Below are positions 1 through 7,617 of a DNA stretch of 8,760 bases, in pieces (position 1 is the first letter of the stretch; each line of letters begins with the position of its first letter). Origin of the DNA: an uncultured Clostridia bacterium (GTDB taxonomy: Bacteria; Bacillota; Clostridia; Oscillospirales; Acutalibacteraceae); NCBI GenBank assembly GCA_947565265.1, contig CANOFK010000032.1, forward strand, positions 1-8,760, in the 5' to 3' direction. The translations under genes were made by a program, and so were the position numbers. The notes beneath the pieces were generated by a model, which saw only the letters and a list, made by a program, of their open reading frames with translations, was not told the origin of the DNA and did not search any database.

Positions 1-610
1 AAGCAGCCCGTTCCAACAATCGCACCATTCTCAAATAATACGCCCATATTTCCATGTGCTTGTGTTCTTTTCCATATTCTTCCTCCTGGTACTCCATCAG
101 ATGGCCAAACATGGTTCCCGCCTTCATATTATGGCCGTGGACAATCAGGTTTGTGGTTTGGCTTTCCCCGTATACCTCACTGTCCACAGACAAAAGAAGA
201 CAGCCTGCCGTATCGTCATTTCCATAAAAATCCCGGCGCAGATAGTATTCCTCGTCCTCTGGCGTCTGCATCACAGGATAGTCAATATTTGTCCCGTCCA
301 CCAATAGCCAGAACGCCGTATCCGCATTCTGGACAAAAGCATCTGCATAGGGATTCTTCGCAAGGGGCGTGGGCGTAGCCTCAACCGGCTGCGAAGTCTG
401 GCTTTCTGTGTGTTCCACAGCTTCCATCTCCTTTTCTGAAATCACCTCCTCCCTCAACTCCTCTATTTTTGTCTCTCCTGCCTCCTCTTTCTCATAGAAA
501 TCCTTTAGCAGCCATATCAGCACAATCGCGGCTATGGCTGCTATGACAGCACAGATGACTGCCATAAGCTTCCACTTATCCACAGATGTCCTCTCTTTAT
601 TCCCCCGCAT
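1..610 (-). CDS. Class B sortase, partial (3' end outside the window), possibly frameshifted
   Basis: This is a membrane-anchored transpeptidase of the sortase B type, which joins surface proteins to the cell wall or to each other. From the ATG at 610 the reading frame stays open to the window edge (203 codons). Residues 1-14 are short and basic, residues ~15-35 form one hydrophobic segment, and residues ~40-85 form an acidic, Pro/Thr-rich linker. The sortase fold follows: NIDYPVMQ (~108-115), YYLRRDF (~122-128), and IVHGHNMKAGTMFGH (~156-170), where the His of the second GH (~H160) would be the catalytic His. The catalytic Cys and Arg would lie beyond the window. The start at 610 is chosen because AAAGGAG sits 7 nt upstream; the in-frame ATG at 649 has only a weak site. 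After HMEI (47-55) the residues stop looking like a sortase, while another frame gives LFENG; see findings. GC is lower here than in the neighbours. The family call is firm, the intactness of the gene is not. Confidence 0.85.
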   Translation of the reverse strand, partial: MRGNKERTSVDKWKLMAVICAVIAAIAAIVLIWLLKDFYEKEEAGETKIEELREEVISEKEMEAVEHTESQTSQPVEATPTPLAKNPYADAFVQNADTAFWLLVDGTNIDYPVMQTPEDEEYYLRRDFYGNDDTAGCLLLSVDSEVYGESQTTNLIVHGHNMKAGTMFGHLMEYQEEEYGKEHKHMEIWAYYLRMVRLLERAA

Positions 611-666
611 CCGGCCTCTCCTTTCCGATTTCGATTCTTTTACATTCATTTTCGCACTCTGCAATC

Positions 667-755
667 AAAAGAAAAAGAAAAAAAGGAAAAGAAGAAAGAA
701 GGATAAGAAAGGAGAAAGGAGAAAAAGAGAAAAAAGAAAAGAAGAAAACAAAAAA
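667..755. other. Near-pure purine tract (polypyrimidine on the minus strand)
   Basis: Of 89 bases, 87 on the plus strand are A or G; the only interruptions I see are T704 and C749. It lies directly upstream of the sortase gene, so on that gene's strand it is a C/T tract. Plus-strand reading frames through it give only Lys/Arg/Glu low-complexity peptides without a ribosome site or a family match, so I treat it as non-coding. It also marks the place where base composition changes from moderate GC (1-660) to high GC. Its function is unknown. Confidence 0.8.
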
Positions 756-795
756 CCTCCCCCCTCGCGGGCCAAAAAGCTACCGCCCCCGCCCA

Positions 796-927
796 CTCCC
801 GTGCGCGCCGCAAAAGTTTCGTCCACCTTTTCAAAGGTGGCGGGAGTTTGAGGGCAGAGCCCTCAAGGTCTTCCCACCCATCAAGCGCTCCCATGCGCGC
901 CCTCAAGGCCTTCCCCCCGTCAAGCCG
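796..927. repeat. GC-rich intergenic repeat with two hairpins and internal direct repeats
   Basis: Several repeats are packed between enolase and the purine tract. CCACCTTT/AAAGGTGG (823-840) and TTGAGGGC/GCCCTCAA (848-866, loop AGA) are perfect inverted repeats. A ~28-nt segment at 859-887 recurs with few changes at 899-927, and a 14-mer CTCCC(G/A)TGCGCGCC occurs at 796-809 and 888-901. From memory, hairpin blocks with nearly this wording (an AAAGTTTCGTC box followed by a CCTTT..AAAGG stem) are dispersed between genes in Oscillospiraceae genomes; I could not search for copies here. The element lies just downstream of enolase on the minus strand and may also help end its transcript. Confidence 0.7.
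823..866 (-). terminator. Possible enolase transcript end: tandem hairpins
   Basis: Read on the minus strand, the enolase message would run into two stable stem-loops about 65-110 nt past the stop codon. The first has an 8-bp stem with a 3-nt loop, the second an 8-bp stem with a very short loop. A weak run of T (ACGAAACTTTT) follows the second after a few bases. This is not a textbook intrinsic terminator, because the T run is short and displaced, but no better candidate exists between the enolase stop and the sortase gene. Confidence 0.4.
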
Positions 928-929
928 CC

Positions 930-2796
<1,867 letters not shown>

Positions 2797-2821
2797 ACCC
2801 TACAGAAAAGAGGTCACTGCC

Positions 2822-4351
2822 ATGCACTTCCCCCGCGTCACCCCCGAATCCGCCGGCATCCCCTCCGCCGCCGTCACCGCCATGCTGGACGAGCTGTACC
2901 GCCGGGGCATCGAGATGCACGCTTTCATGCTCCTGCGCCACGGCCAGGTCTGCGCCGAAGGCTGCTGGGCCCCCTACCGGGCCGATACCCCCCACATCAT
3001 GTTCTCTTTCAGCAAAAGCCTCACCTCCACGGCCATCGGCTTTGCCGTGCAAGAGGGCATCCTCTCCCTGGACGACCGCCTGGTGGACATCTTCCCGGAG
3101 AAATGCCCCTCCAATCCCAGCGAAAACCTGCAAAAATGCCAGATCCGCCACCTGCTGATGATGGGCTGCGGCCATCAGGACGAGATCCAGTGGGCCGGCG
3201 GATCCCAGGCGGACTGGGTCACCACCTTCCTGCACCATCCCTTTGTGTACGAGCCGGGCACCCACTTCCTGTACAACACGGCGGGCACCAATATGCTCAG
3301 CGCCATCCTCACCCACAAAACCGGCCTACCCCTTACCCAGTTCCTAAAGCCCCGGCTGTTCCAGCCCCTGGGTATGGGGGATATAACCTGCCAGCCCCTG
3401 CCCGGCGGGGTAGAGATGGGCGGCGCCGGTATGTCCCTGACCATTGAGGATATGGCCCGGTTCATGCAGTTCGTGGCCAATCAGGGCGCTTGGGAGGGCC
3501 GGCAGCTTCTGGATGCCAACTGGTTTGCCCAGGCCACAACCAAGCAGATCGACAACGCCGGGAACACCCCTGGCGGCGACCCGGACTGGCAGGCAGGCTA
3601 CGGGTTCCAGTTCTGGCGCTGCACCCCGCCGGGCGTGTTCCGGGGGGACGGCGCCTACGGCCAGTACGGCATTGTCATGCCCCAGCAGGATGCCGTGCTG
3701 GTCATCCAGTCCGCCTCCATGACCCTGCAAGCCGTGCTCACCGCCGTATGGAACACCCTCCTCCCCGCCATGGGGGCAGCCCCCCTGCCGGAGGACCACC
3801 GGGCCCACCATATCCTGCAAAACCGGCTGCACCATCTGGAGCTGAACCCCATGCCCGGTATGCGCAACCCCGGCGCGGAAAACTCCCTGAACGGTGCCGT
3901 CTATGTGCCCGATGCCCCCCTGCCCGGCCTGTTTGACCTGGCCGGCGGCGCAGGCAGCTTTATCCCCCATGGGGGCAGCCTCCAATCCCTGGCCTTCCGT
4001 TTCGAGAAGGGTGCCGCCCAACTCCTCCTCACCCAGGACAGCGGGGAAATTGCCCTGGACCTGGGCCTGGAAGGCCACTTTGCCACTACGCTGGCAGAAG
4101 GCGCCCCCTTTGGGGCCAACGCCTGCTGGCGCCAGCGGGATGTGCTGGAACTCCAACTGCGGAACGTCCGCCACGCCACAGGGCGGCGGTTCCTGTTCCA
4201 CTTTGCCGGGGATAAACTCACCCTGACTGCCTGCTCCACCCTGCCGGAGCCCTTCGGCCTGGGCGAGCAGCACGCGCCGGCCATGTCCTTCACCCTGCGG
4301 GAAGGGGACGTCAACACCCGCACCCGGATGTACTGGGAAGTAAACGGCTGA
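2822..4351 (+). CDS. Serine hydrolase, beta-lactamase/penicillin-binding-protein fold (COG1680, S12-like)
   Basis: This 509-residue protein has a serine beta-lactamase-fold domain (about residues 1-315) and a further ~190-residue C-terminal domain that I do not recognise by name. SFSK (~62-65) is the SxxK nucleophile motif. YNTAGTN (~151-157) occupies the place of the YxN motif, with Y151 as likely general base. GDGAYGQYG (~275-283) stands where class C enzymes have KTG. No signal peptide or membrane segment is visible, so it is probably cytosolic, which argues against a role in wall synthesis or secreted beta-lactam resistance. COG1680 members include esterases, amidases and D-amino-acid peptidases; the substrate is unknown. 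GAGG lies about 8 nt before the ATG, and the gene follows the GNAT gene by 25 nt. A strong terminator follows 18 nt after the stop. The fold call is secure, the reaction is not. Confidence 0.88.
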   Translation: MHFPRVTPESAGIPSAAVTAMLDELYRRGIEMHAFMLLRHGQVCAEGCWAPYRADTPHIMFSFSKSLTSTAIGFAVQEGILSLDDRLVDIFPEKCPSNPSENLQKCQIRHLLMMGCGHQDEIQWAGGSQADWVTTFLHHPFVYEPGTHFLYNTAGTNMLSAILTHKTGLPLTQFLKPRLFQPLGMGDITCQPLPGGVEMGGAGMSLTIEDMARFMQFVANQGAWEGRQLLDANWFAQATTKQIDNAGNTPGGDPDWQAGYGFQFWRCTPPGVFRGDGAYGQYGIVMPQQDAVLVIQSASMTLQAVLTAVWNTLLPAMGAAPLPEDHRAHHILQNRLHHLELNPMPGMRNPGAENSLNGAVYVPDAPLPGLFDLAGGAGSFIPHGGSLQSLAFRFEKGAAQLLLTQDSGEIALDLGLEGHFATTLAEGAPFGANACWRQRDVLELQLRNVRHATGRRFLFHFAGDKLTLTACSTLPEPFGLGEQHAPAMSFTLREGDVNTRTRMYWEVNG

Positions 4352-4368
4352 CAGGGCTGTTGGCACAA

Positions 4369-4401
4369 AAAAGGCGGGCCGCCTTCACGCGCCCGCCTTT
4401 T
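4369..4401. terminator. Bidirectional intrinsic terminator between convergent genes
   Basis: AAAAGGCGGGC (4369-4379) pairs with GCCCGCCTTTT (4391-4401) across an 11-nt loop. The GC-rich core is flanked by A on one side and T on the other, so the same hairpin ends the serine hydrolase transcript (plus) and the rubrerythrin transcript (minus, stop at 4417). Confidence 0.9.
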
Positions 4402-4416
4402 CCTGTATCACCCTGC

Positions 4417-4956
4417 TTAATAGTTCTCCGGTTTCACCCTAAAGTACGCCTGGGGATGGGCGCACACCGGGCAGATCTCCGGTGCCTTCTTGCCAATCAC
4501 AATATGCCCGCAGTTCATGCACTGCCAAATCGCGTCCCCGTCCTTAGAGAACACCAGGCCCTCTTCTATATTCTTCGCCAGTTTGCGGTAGCGCTCCTCG
4601 TGCTCCTTCTCAATCTTGGCAACGCCCTCAAACAGCGCGGCAATCTGGTCAAAGCCCTCTTCCTTGGCGGTCTTGGCAAAGCCCGCGTACATATCCGTCC
4701 ACTCGTAGTTCTCGCCGGCGGCAGCCTCCTTCAGGTTGGCCAGGGTGTCGCCTACGCCGCCGTTCAGCAGCTTAAACCACATCTTGGCGTGTTCCTTCTC
4801 GTTGTTGGCCGTTTCCTCAAAAATCTCCGCAATCTGCTGGTAGCCGTCCTTGCGGGCCTTCGAGGCAAAATAGGTGTACTTGTTCCGGGCCTGGCTCTCC
4901 CCGGCAAAGGCGGTAAGCAGGTTGGCCTCGGTTTTCGAGCCTTTCAGTTCTGGCAT
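4417..4956 (-). CDS. rbr: Rubrerythrin
   Basis: Rubrerythrin is a cytosolic non-haem iron peroxidase that reduces hydrogen peroxide in anaerobes, taking electrons via rubredoxin or NADH-linked partners. The 179 residues show a ferritin-like diiron domain (~1-135) with [10 protein letters not shown] (E20), EKEHAKMW (~E53, H56), AKEEGF (~97-102) and EKEHEERY (~116-123). A rubredoxin-like iron site follows, with CMNC (146/149) and CPVC (162/165), in the classical Rbr order rather than the reversed one. Length is close to the usual ~190. AGGAGG lies 8 nt before the ATG at 4956. The gene has its own perfect-consensus promoter and a terminator directly behind it, so it is likely monocistronic and strongly expressed when derepressed. 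A PerR-box-like palindrome lies in the leader, consistent with the known PerR control of rubrerythrin genes in clostridia. Confidence 0.97.
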   Translation of the reverse strand: MPELKGSKTEANLLTAFAGESQARNKYTYFASKARKDGYQQIAEIFEETANNEKEHAKMWFKLLNGGVGDTLANLKEAAAGENYEWTDMYAGFAKTAKEEGFDQIAALFEGVAKIEKEHEERYRKLAKNIEEGLVFSKDGDAIWQCMNCGHIVIGKKAPEICPVCAHPQAYFRVKPENY

Positions 4957-4969
4957 AGTCGTAACCTCC

Positions 4970-4984
4970 TAAAAATGATTTTAA
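4970..4984. promoter_or_regulatory. PerR-box-like palindrome in the rubrerythrin leader
   Basis: The 15-mer TAAAAATGATTTTAA is a near-palindrome centred on G4977. Against the Bacillus PerR consensus TTATAATNATTATAA it agrees at about 11 of 14 informative positions (read on the minus strand). It lies between the expected transcription start (~4989) and the AGGAGG site (4965-4970), where a bound repressor would block transcription. The assignment to PerR is inference; an AT-rich leader could resemble the box by chance. Confidence 0.45.
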
Positions 4985-4995
4985 TTCCTATTTTT

Positions 4996-5024
4996 ATTAT
5001 ACCCTGTTTGGCAGATTCTGTCAA
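4996..5024 (-). promoter_or_regulatory. Rubrerythrin promoter, perfect sigma-A consensus
   Basis: On the minus strand TTGACA (5019-5024) and TATAAT (4996-5001) are separated by exactly 17 bp, so both boxes and the spacing match the consensus without a mismatch. Such a strong promoter usually needs a repressor, which fits the operator-like palindrome just downstream. Confidence 0.92.
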
Positions 5025-5107
5025 TCCCCTTCCCGCATAAACGCGCCCACATACCGGCCCCCTCCCACCGGCAAATTGTTAAATTATCGTGAAAGCCCCG
5101 CGGCCTG

Positions 5108-5136
5108 TTGAAAAACCCCGCAAAATGGCTTATACT
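5108..5136 (+). promoter_or_regulatory. Promoter of the zinc-ribbon/AI-2E permease operon
   Basis: TTGAAA (5108-5113), a 17-bp spacer and TATACT (5131-5136) form a good sigma-A promoter. The start of transcription would be near 5143, leaving a leader of about 28 nt. It is divergent from the rubrerythrin promoter, with about 83 bp between the two -35 boxes. That gap has an AT-rich patch at about 5071-5085 but nothing else I can name. Confidence 0.8.
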
Positions 5137-5170
5137 TAGTTCAAATACCGCAAAGAAAGGTCGTGCTTTC

Positions 5171-5563
5171 ATGTACCAAAGGCTGCAACGGTTCCTCTAT
5201 GGCCGCTATGGCACAGACAAGTTCAATTTCGCCCTGTTGATCCTGGGCCTAGTATGCTCCCTTTTGGGCCTGTTATTCCTCCGCCCCCTGGTCTTTTTGG
5301 CTGATCTTTTCTACATCTACGCCCTGTTCCGCAGCTTTTCCCGCAACATCCCCGCCCGCCAGCGGGAGTACCGCTGGTTCTTAAAGTGGTACGGCCCCCT
5401 TGCCAAATGGGCCGCCCTGCAAAGGCAAAAGTTCGCCCAGCGCAAGGCGTATAAGTACTTCCGGTGCCCGGCCTGCCGCCAGCAGCTCCGCGCCCCCCGC
5501 GGCCGGGGTAAAATCCAAGTCACCTGCCAAAAATGCCGCCACGTATTCCAAACCAAAACCTGA
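5171..5563 (+). CDS. Small membrane protein with C-terminal zinc ribbon
   Basis: This is a 130-residue protein of unknown function. The N-terminal part is hydrophobic (~19-55), enough for one long or two short membrane segments with the turn near LRPL (~37-40). A basic, aromatic stretch follows (~56-97). The C-terminus holds a four-cysteine zinc ribbon: CPAC (99/102) and CQKC (119/122), followed by RHVFQTKT. That layout resembles the zinc ribbons of transcription-related proteins and MJ0042-type domains, but the membrane anchor is unlike those. The ATG at 5171 is chosen because an upstream in-frame start (5108) would lie inside the promoter; AAAGG is about 10 nt before the ATG, a modest site. 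The AI-2E permease gene follows after 22 nt, so they are likely one operon. Confidence 0.85.
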   Translation: MYQRLQRFLYGRYGTDKFNFALLILGLVCSLLGLLFLRPLVFLADLFYIYALFRSFSRNIPARQREYRWFLKWYGPLAKWAALQRQKFAQRKAYKYFRCPACRQQLRAPRGRGKIQVTCQKCRHVFQTKT

Positions 5564-5585
5564 GCCGCCCTGAGGAGGGTCTATC

Positions 5586-6779
5586 ATGACGTTAAAAGAC
5601 AGCAATCCACAACCGCCCAAAGGCTTTGCCCGGCTCTCTTCCCCCCGTCCCCTGCGGGACGGCTGCCTGCTCATTGCCTTTGGGGCCCTGGCCGTGCTGG
5701 CCGTCCTGCGGTTCGACCAGCTTTGGGCCGCCGCCACTACCCTGACCAATGCCATTGCCCCTGTGTTCGGGGGCCTGGTCATTGCCTACATCCTCAACGT
5801 GTTCGTCCATTTTTTTGAGGACATTGCCTTCAAGCCCTTTTCCAAGCTGCGCGCCCCCCTTTGGCGGCGTATCCAGCGCCCGCTGGCCATCACTCTGGCC
5901 TATCTGGTGGTGCTGCTGGTGGCTTTGTTCATCTGTTTCTTCATCATCCCCGGCCTGGCGGAATCCATGAGCGGCCTGGCCGTCACCGTCCAGCACAACC
6001 TGCCCCTGTACGCCAACCAGGCCATGCAGTGGGCCAACGACCTGGCCCGCGCCTACGACCTCAACTTTTTGCAGGATTTCCTCAGCGGTTTCAACTGGAT
6101 GTCCCTGCTCACCGACGCCACCCGTTTCACCACCGATTTCCTCACCTCCCTGTTCAATGCCACGGTCAATCTGGCCTCCGGGGTGTTCTCGGCCATTATG
6201 GGCTTTATCTTCTCCGTCTATATGCTCTTTGGTAAAGAGCGGCTCATCCGCGGGGCAAAAGATTCCCTGCGGGCTTTCCTGCCCGCCGGCGCGGCCCGCA
6301 CCGCCGCCCGCATCGGCAGGCTGAGCAACCGGGTGTTCTTCTCCTTCATCCGGGGGCAACTGGCCGAGTGCGTGATCCTGGGGGTGCTCTGCTATCTAGG
6401 CATGAGCATCCTGCAACTGGACTACGCCCTGCTGATCTCCTCCGTGGTGGCCATCGGCGCCCTCATCCCCATCCTGGGCGCCTACATCGGCGCGGGGGTC
6501 GGGGCGTTCATCCTCTTGCTGGTCCATCCCATTGACGCCCTCATCTTCCTTATCTTCCTCATTGTCCTCCAGCAGGTAGAGGGTAACCTGATCTACCCAC
6601 GGGTGGTGGGCTCCTCCATCGGCCTGCCTCCCCTGTGGACCCTGTTCGCCGTCATGTTCTGGGGCGGCGTGCTGGGCATTGTGGGCATCTGGATCGGCAC
6701 CCCGGTCACCGCCGTGGCCTACCGCCTCTTTAAAACCGAGGTCTACGCCCGCCTGCGCAAGGGCGAGGACACGCCCTGA
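5586..6779 (+). CDS. AI-2E family transporter (PF01594, UPF0118 permease)
   Basis: This is an integral membrane permease of 397 residues. It has hydrophobic segments near 27-43, 56-76, 100-123, 194-215, 254-273, 280-310, 314-330 and 348-378. Between ~125 and 190 lies the less hydrophobic region typical of the family. Hallmarks are IPILGAYIGA (~294-303) and VEGNLIYPRVVGSSIGLPP (~331-349), matching the conserved E-G-N...P..VG...GLPP signature. Family members have been tied to export of autoinducer-2 or to Na+/H+ antiport, but most are uncharacterised and no autoinducer gene is nearby, so the cargo is unknown. GAGGAGGG lies 6 nt before the ATG. It is probably co-transcribed with the zinc-ribbon gene 22 nt upstream and is followed by a terminator. 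Confidence 0.93.
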   Translation: MTLKDSNPQPPKGFARLSSPRPLRDGCLLIAFGALAVLAVLRFDQLWAAATTLTNAIAPVFGGLVIAYILNVFVHFFEDIAFKPFSKLRAPLWRRIQRPLAITLAYLVVLLVALFICFFIIPGLAESMSGLAVTVQHNLPLYANQAMQWANDLARAYDLNFLQDFLSGFNWMSLLTDATRFTTDFLTSLFNATVNLASGVFSAIMGFIFSVYMLFGKERLIRGAKDSLRAFLPAGAARTAARIGRLSNRVFFSFIRGQLAECVILGVLCYLGMSILQLDYALLISSVVAIGALIPILGAYIGAGVGAFILLLVHPIDALIFLIFLIVLQQVEGNLIYPRVVGSSIGLPPLWTLFAVMFWGGVLGIVGIWIGTPVTAVAYRLFKTEVYARLRKGEDTP

Positions 6780-6794
6780 CCCGCCCAACGCATC

Positions 6795-6826
6795 AAAAAG
6801 GAAGGCCACCGCCTCCCTTCCTTTTT
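6795..6826. terminator. Bidirectional intrinsic terminator
   Basis: AAAAAGGAAGG (6795-6805) pairs with CCTTCCTTTTT (6816-6826) around a 10-nt loop, and the T run continues to 6828. It ends the AI-2E permease transcript (stop 6779) and, in the other direction, the DUF4130 transcript (stop 6844). Confidence 0.9.
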
Positions 6827-6843
6827 TTGCACGGCGGGCCCCC

Positions 6844-7617
6844 TCACTGGAACTCCGTCATATTCTGCCAATACCGCATGGGCATATTGCCCCGGCGCAG
6901 CTTGGGGTTAATGCGCCCCTCCACCGCAATGGTCTTGTAAAAAAGTTTCCACAGCCGCTGGTATTTCTCCTCCTCCTCGTCCGGCTGGGGTAGTTCCAGG
7001 GCGTCCGCGTAAAAAAACTCCCCCTTCGCCCCCTGGCCCCCCCGGTACAGGAACCCCATCCCGTGGTTCTTGTCGTAAATCAACAGGTTCTCTCTGTTCA
7101 TCCGCTGGGTAAAATGCCCCACAATCAGCGGCAGCACCACATTGTTGGGGGTGATCATGGAGGCCAAAAACTCGCCGCAATCCGCAAAGCGGATGAACTC
7201 CACATGGTAGTGGGCCTCGTTTTTCAGGTACAGCAGGGCCTTGTCCAGGGCGTGCACATCCTCGTCCAGGCTCATTTCCGTCACCCTCGCCCCATAGCGG
7301 TACCCCTGCAAAATAAACCGGATCAGCCGCAGCTCCTTTTCCTCCATGCAGGTCAAAAAGCCCTGGCGCACCCTGTCCAGCACCTGGGCCGATATCCCCC
7401 GGCCAATGGACTGCTCCACCTGCCTGGCCAGTTCCGGCCGGGTGTCAATGGCCCGTATGCTGAAAAGCGTCCCCTGGGGCTCGTCCAGCCGCTGGATGCC
7501 CTGGGGCAGGCGCTTTTCGTTGCAGCACTGGGCCACGCAGCACAAAAACCCCTGGTAGCTGCCGTCATACCGGTACACCACGTGGGCCGGGCCCCTCATA
7601 TCTGTCCGCTCAGGCAT
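6844..7617 (-). CDS. DUF4130 protein, TIGR03915 family (radical SAM-linked probable DNA metabolism protein)
   Basis: The 257-residue product matches the family found beside the radical SAM protein TIGR03916. Seen are VVYRYDGSYQGFLCCVAQC (~13-31) at the N-terminus, EFIRFADCGEFLASM and NNVVLPLIVGHFTQRM in the middle (~140-173), LLIYDKNHGMGFLY (~178-191), and INPKLRRGNMPMRYWQNMTEF (~236-256) at the end. In other bacteria this domain is fused to a UdgX-type uracil-DNA glycosylase; here it stands alone. The reaction is not established; a role in DNA repair or modification is inferred from those fusions and from the partner. AAAGGAGG (7628-7635) ends 10 nt before the ATG at 7617, giving a 22-nt overlap with the upstream gene. 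The ATG at 7599 would give an ATGA overlap and start closer to the conserved region but has no ribosome site. The two genes are clearly one operon. Confidence 0.9.
   Translation of the reverse strand: MPERTDMRGPAHVVYRYDGSYQGFLCCVAQCCNEKRLPQGIQRLDEPQGTLFSIRAIDTRPELARQVEQSIGRGISAQVLDRVRQGFLTCMEEKELRLIRFILQGYRYGARVTEMSLDEDVHALDKALLYLKNEAHYHVEFIRFADCGEFLASMITPNNVVLPLIVGHFTQRMNRENLLIYDKNHGMGFLYRGGQGAKGEFFYADALELPQPDEEEEKYQRLWKLFYKTIAVEGRINPKLRRGNMPMRYWQNMTEFQ

Noticed and set aside
796..927. CRISPR array
   Set aside because: Only two repeat units, unequal and adjacent to hairpins, with no regular unique spacers and no cas genes.
2822..4351. Antibiotic-resistance beta-lactamase
   Set aside because: No signal peptide, no KTG motif and an extra C-terminal domain; the fold is shared by many esterases and peptidases, so resistance is not supported.
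3344..4366. Long minus-strand open frame opposite the serine hydrolase (340 codons)
   Set aside because: Antisense of a gene with clear SxxK and Tyr motifs; its product is low-complexity Gly/Gln/Val-rich.
4360..5040. Plus-strand open frame over rubrerythrin
   Set aside because: It starts inside the bidirectional terminator and is antisense to a certain rubrerythrin gene.
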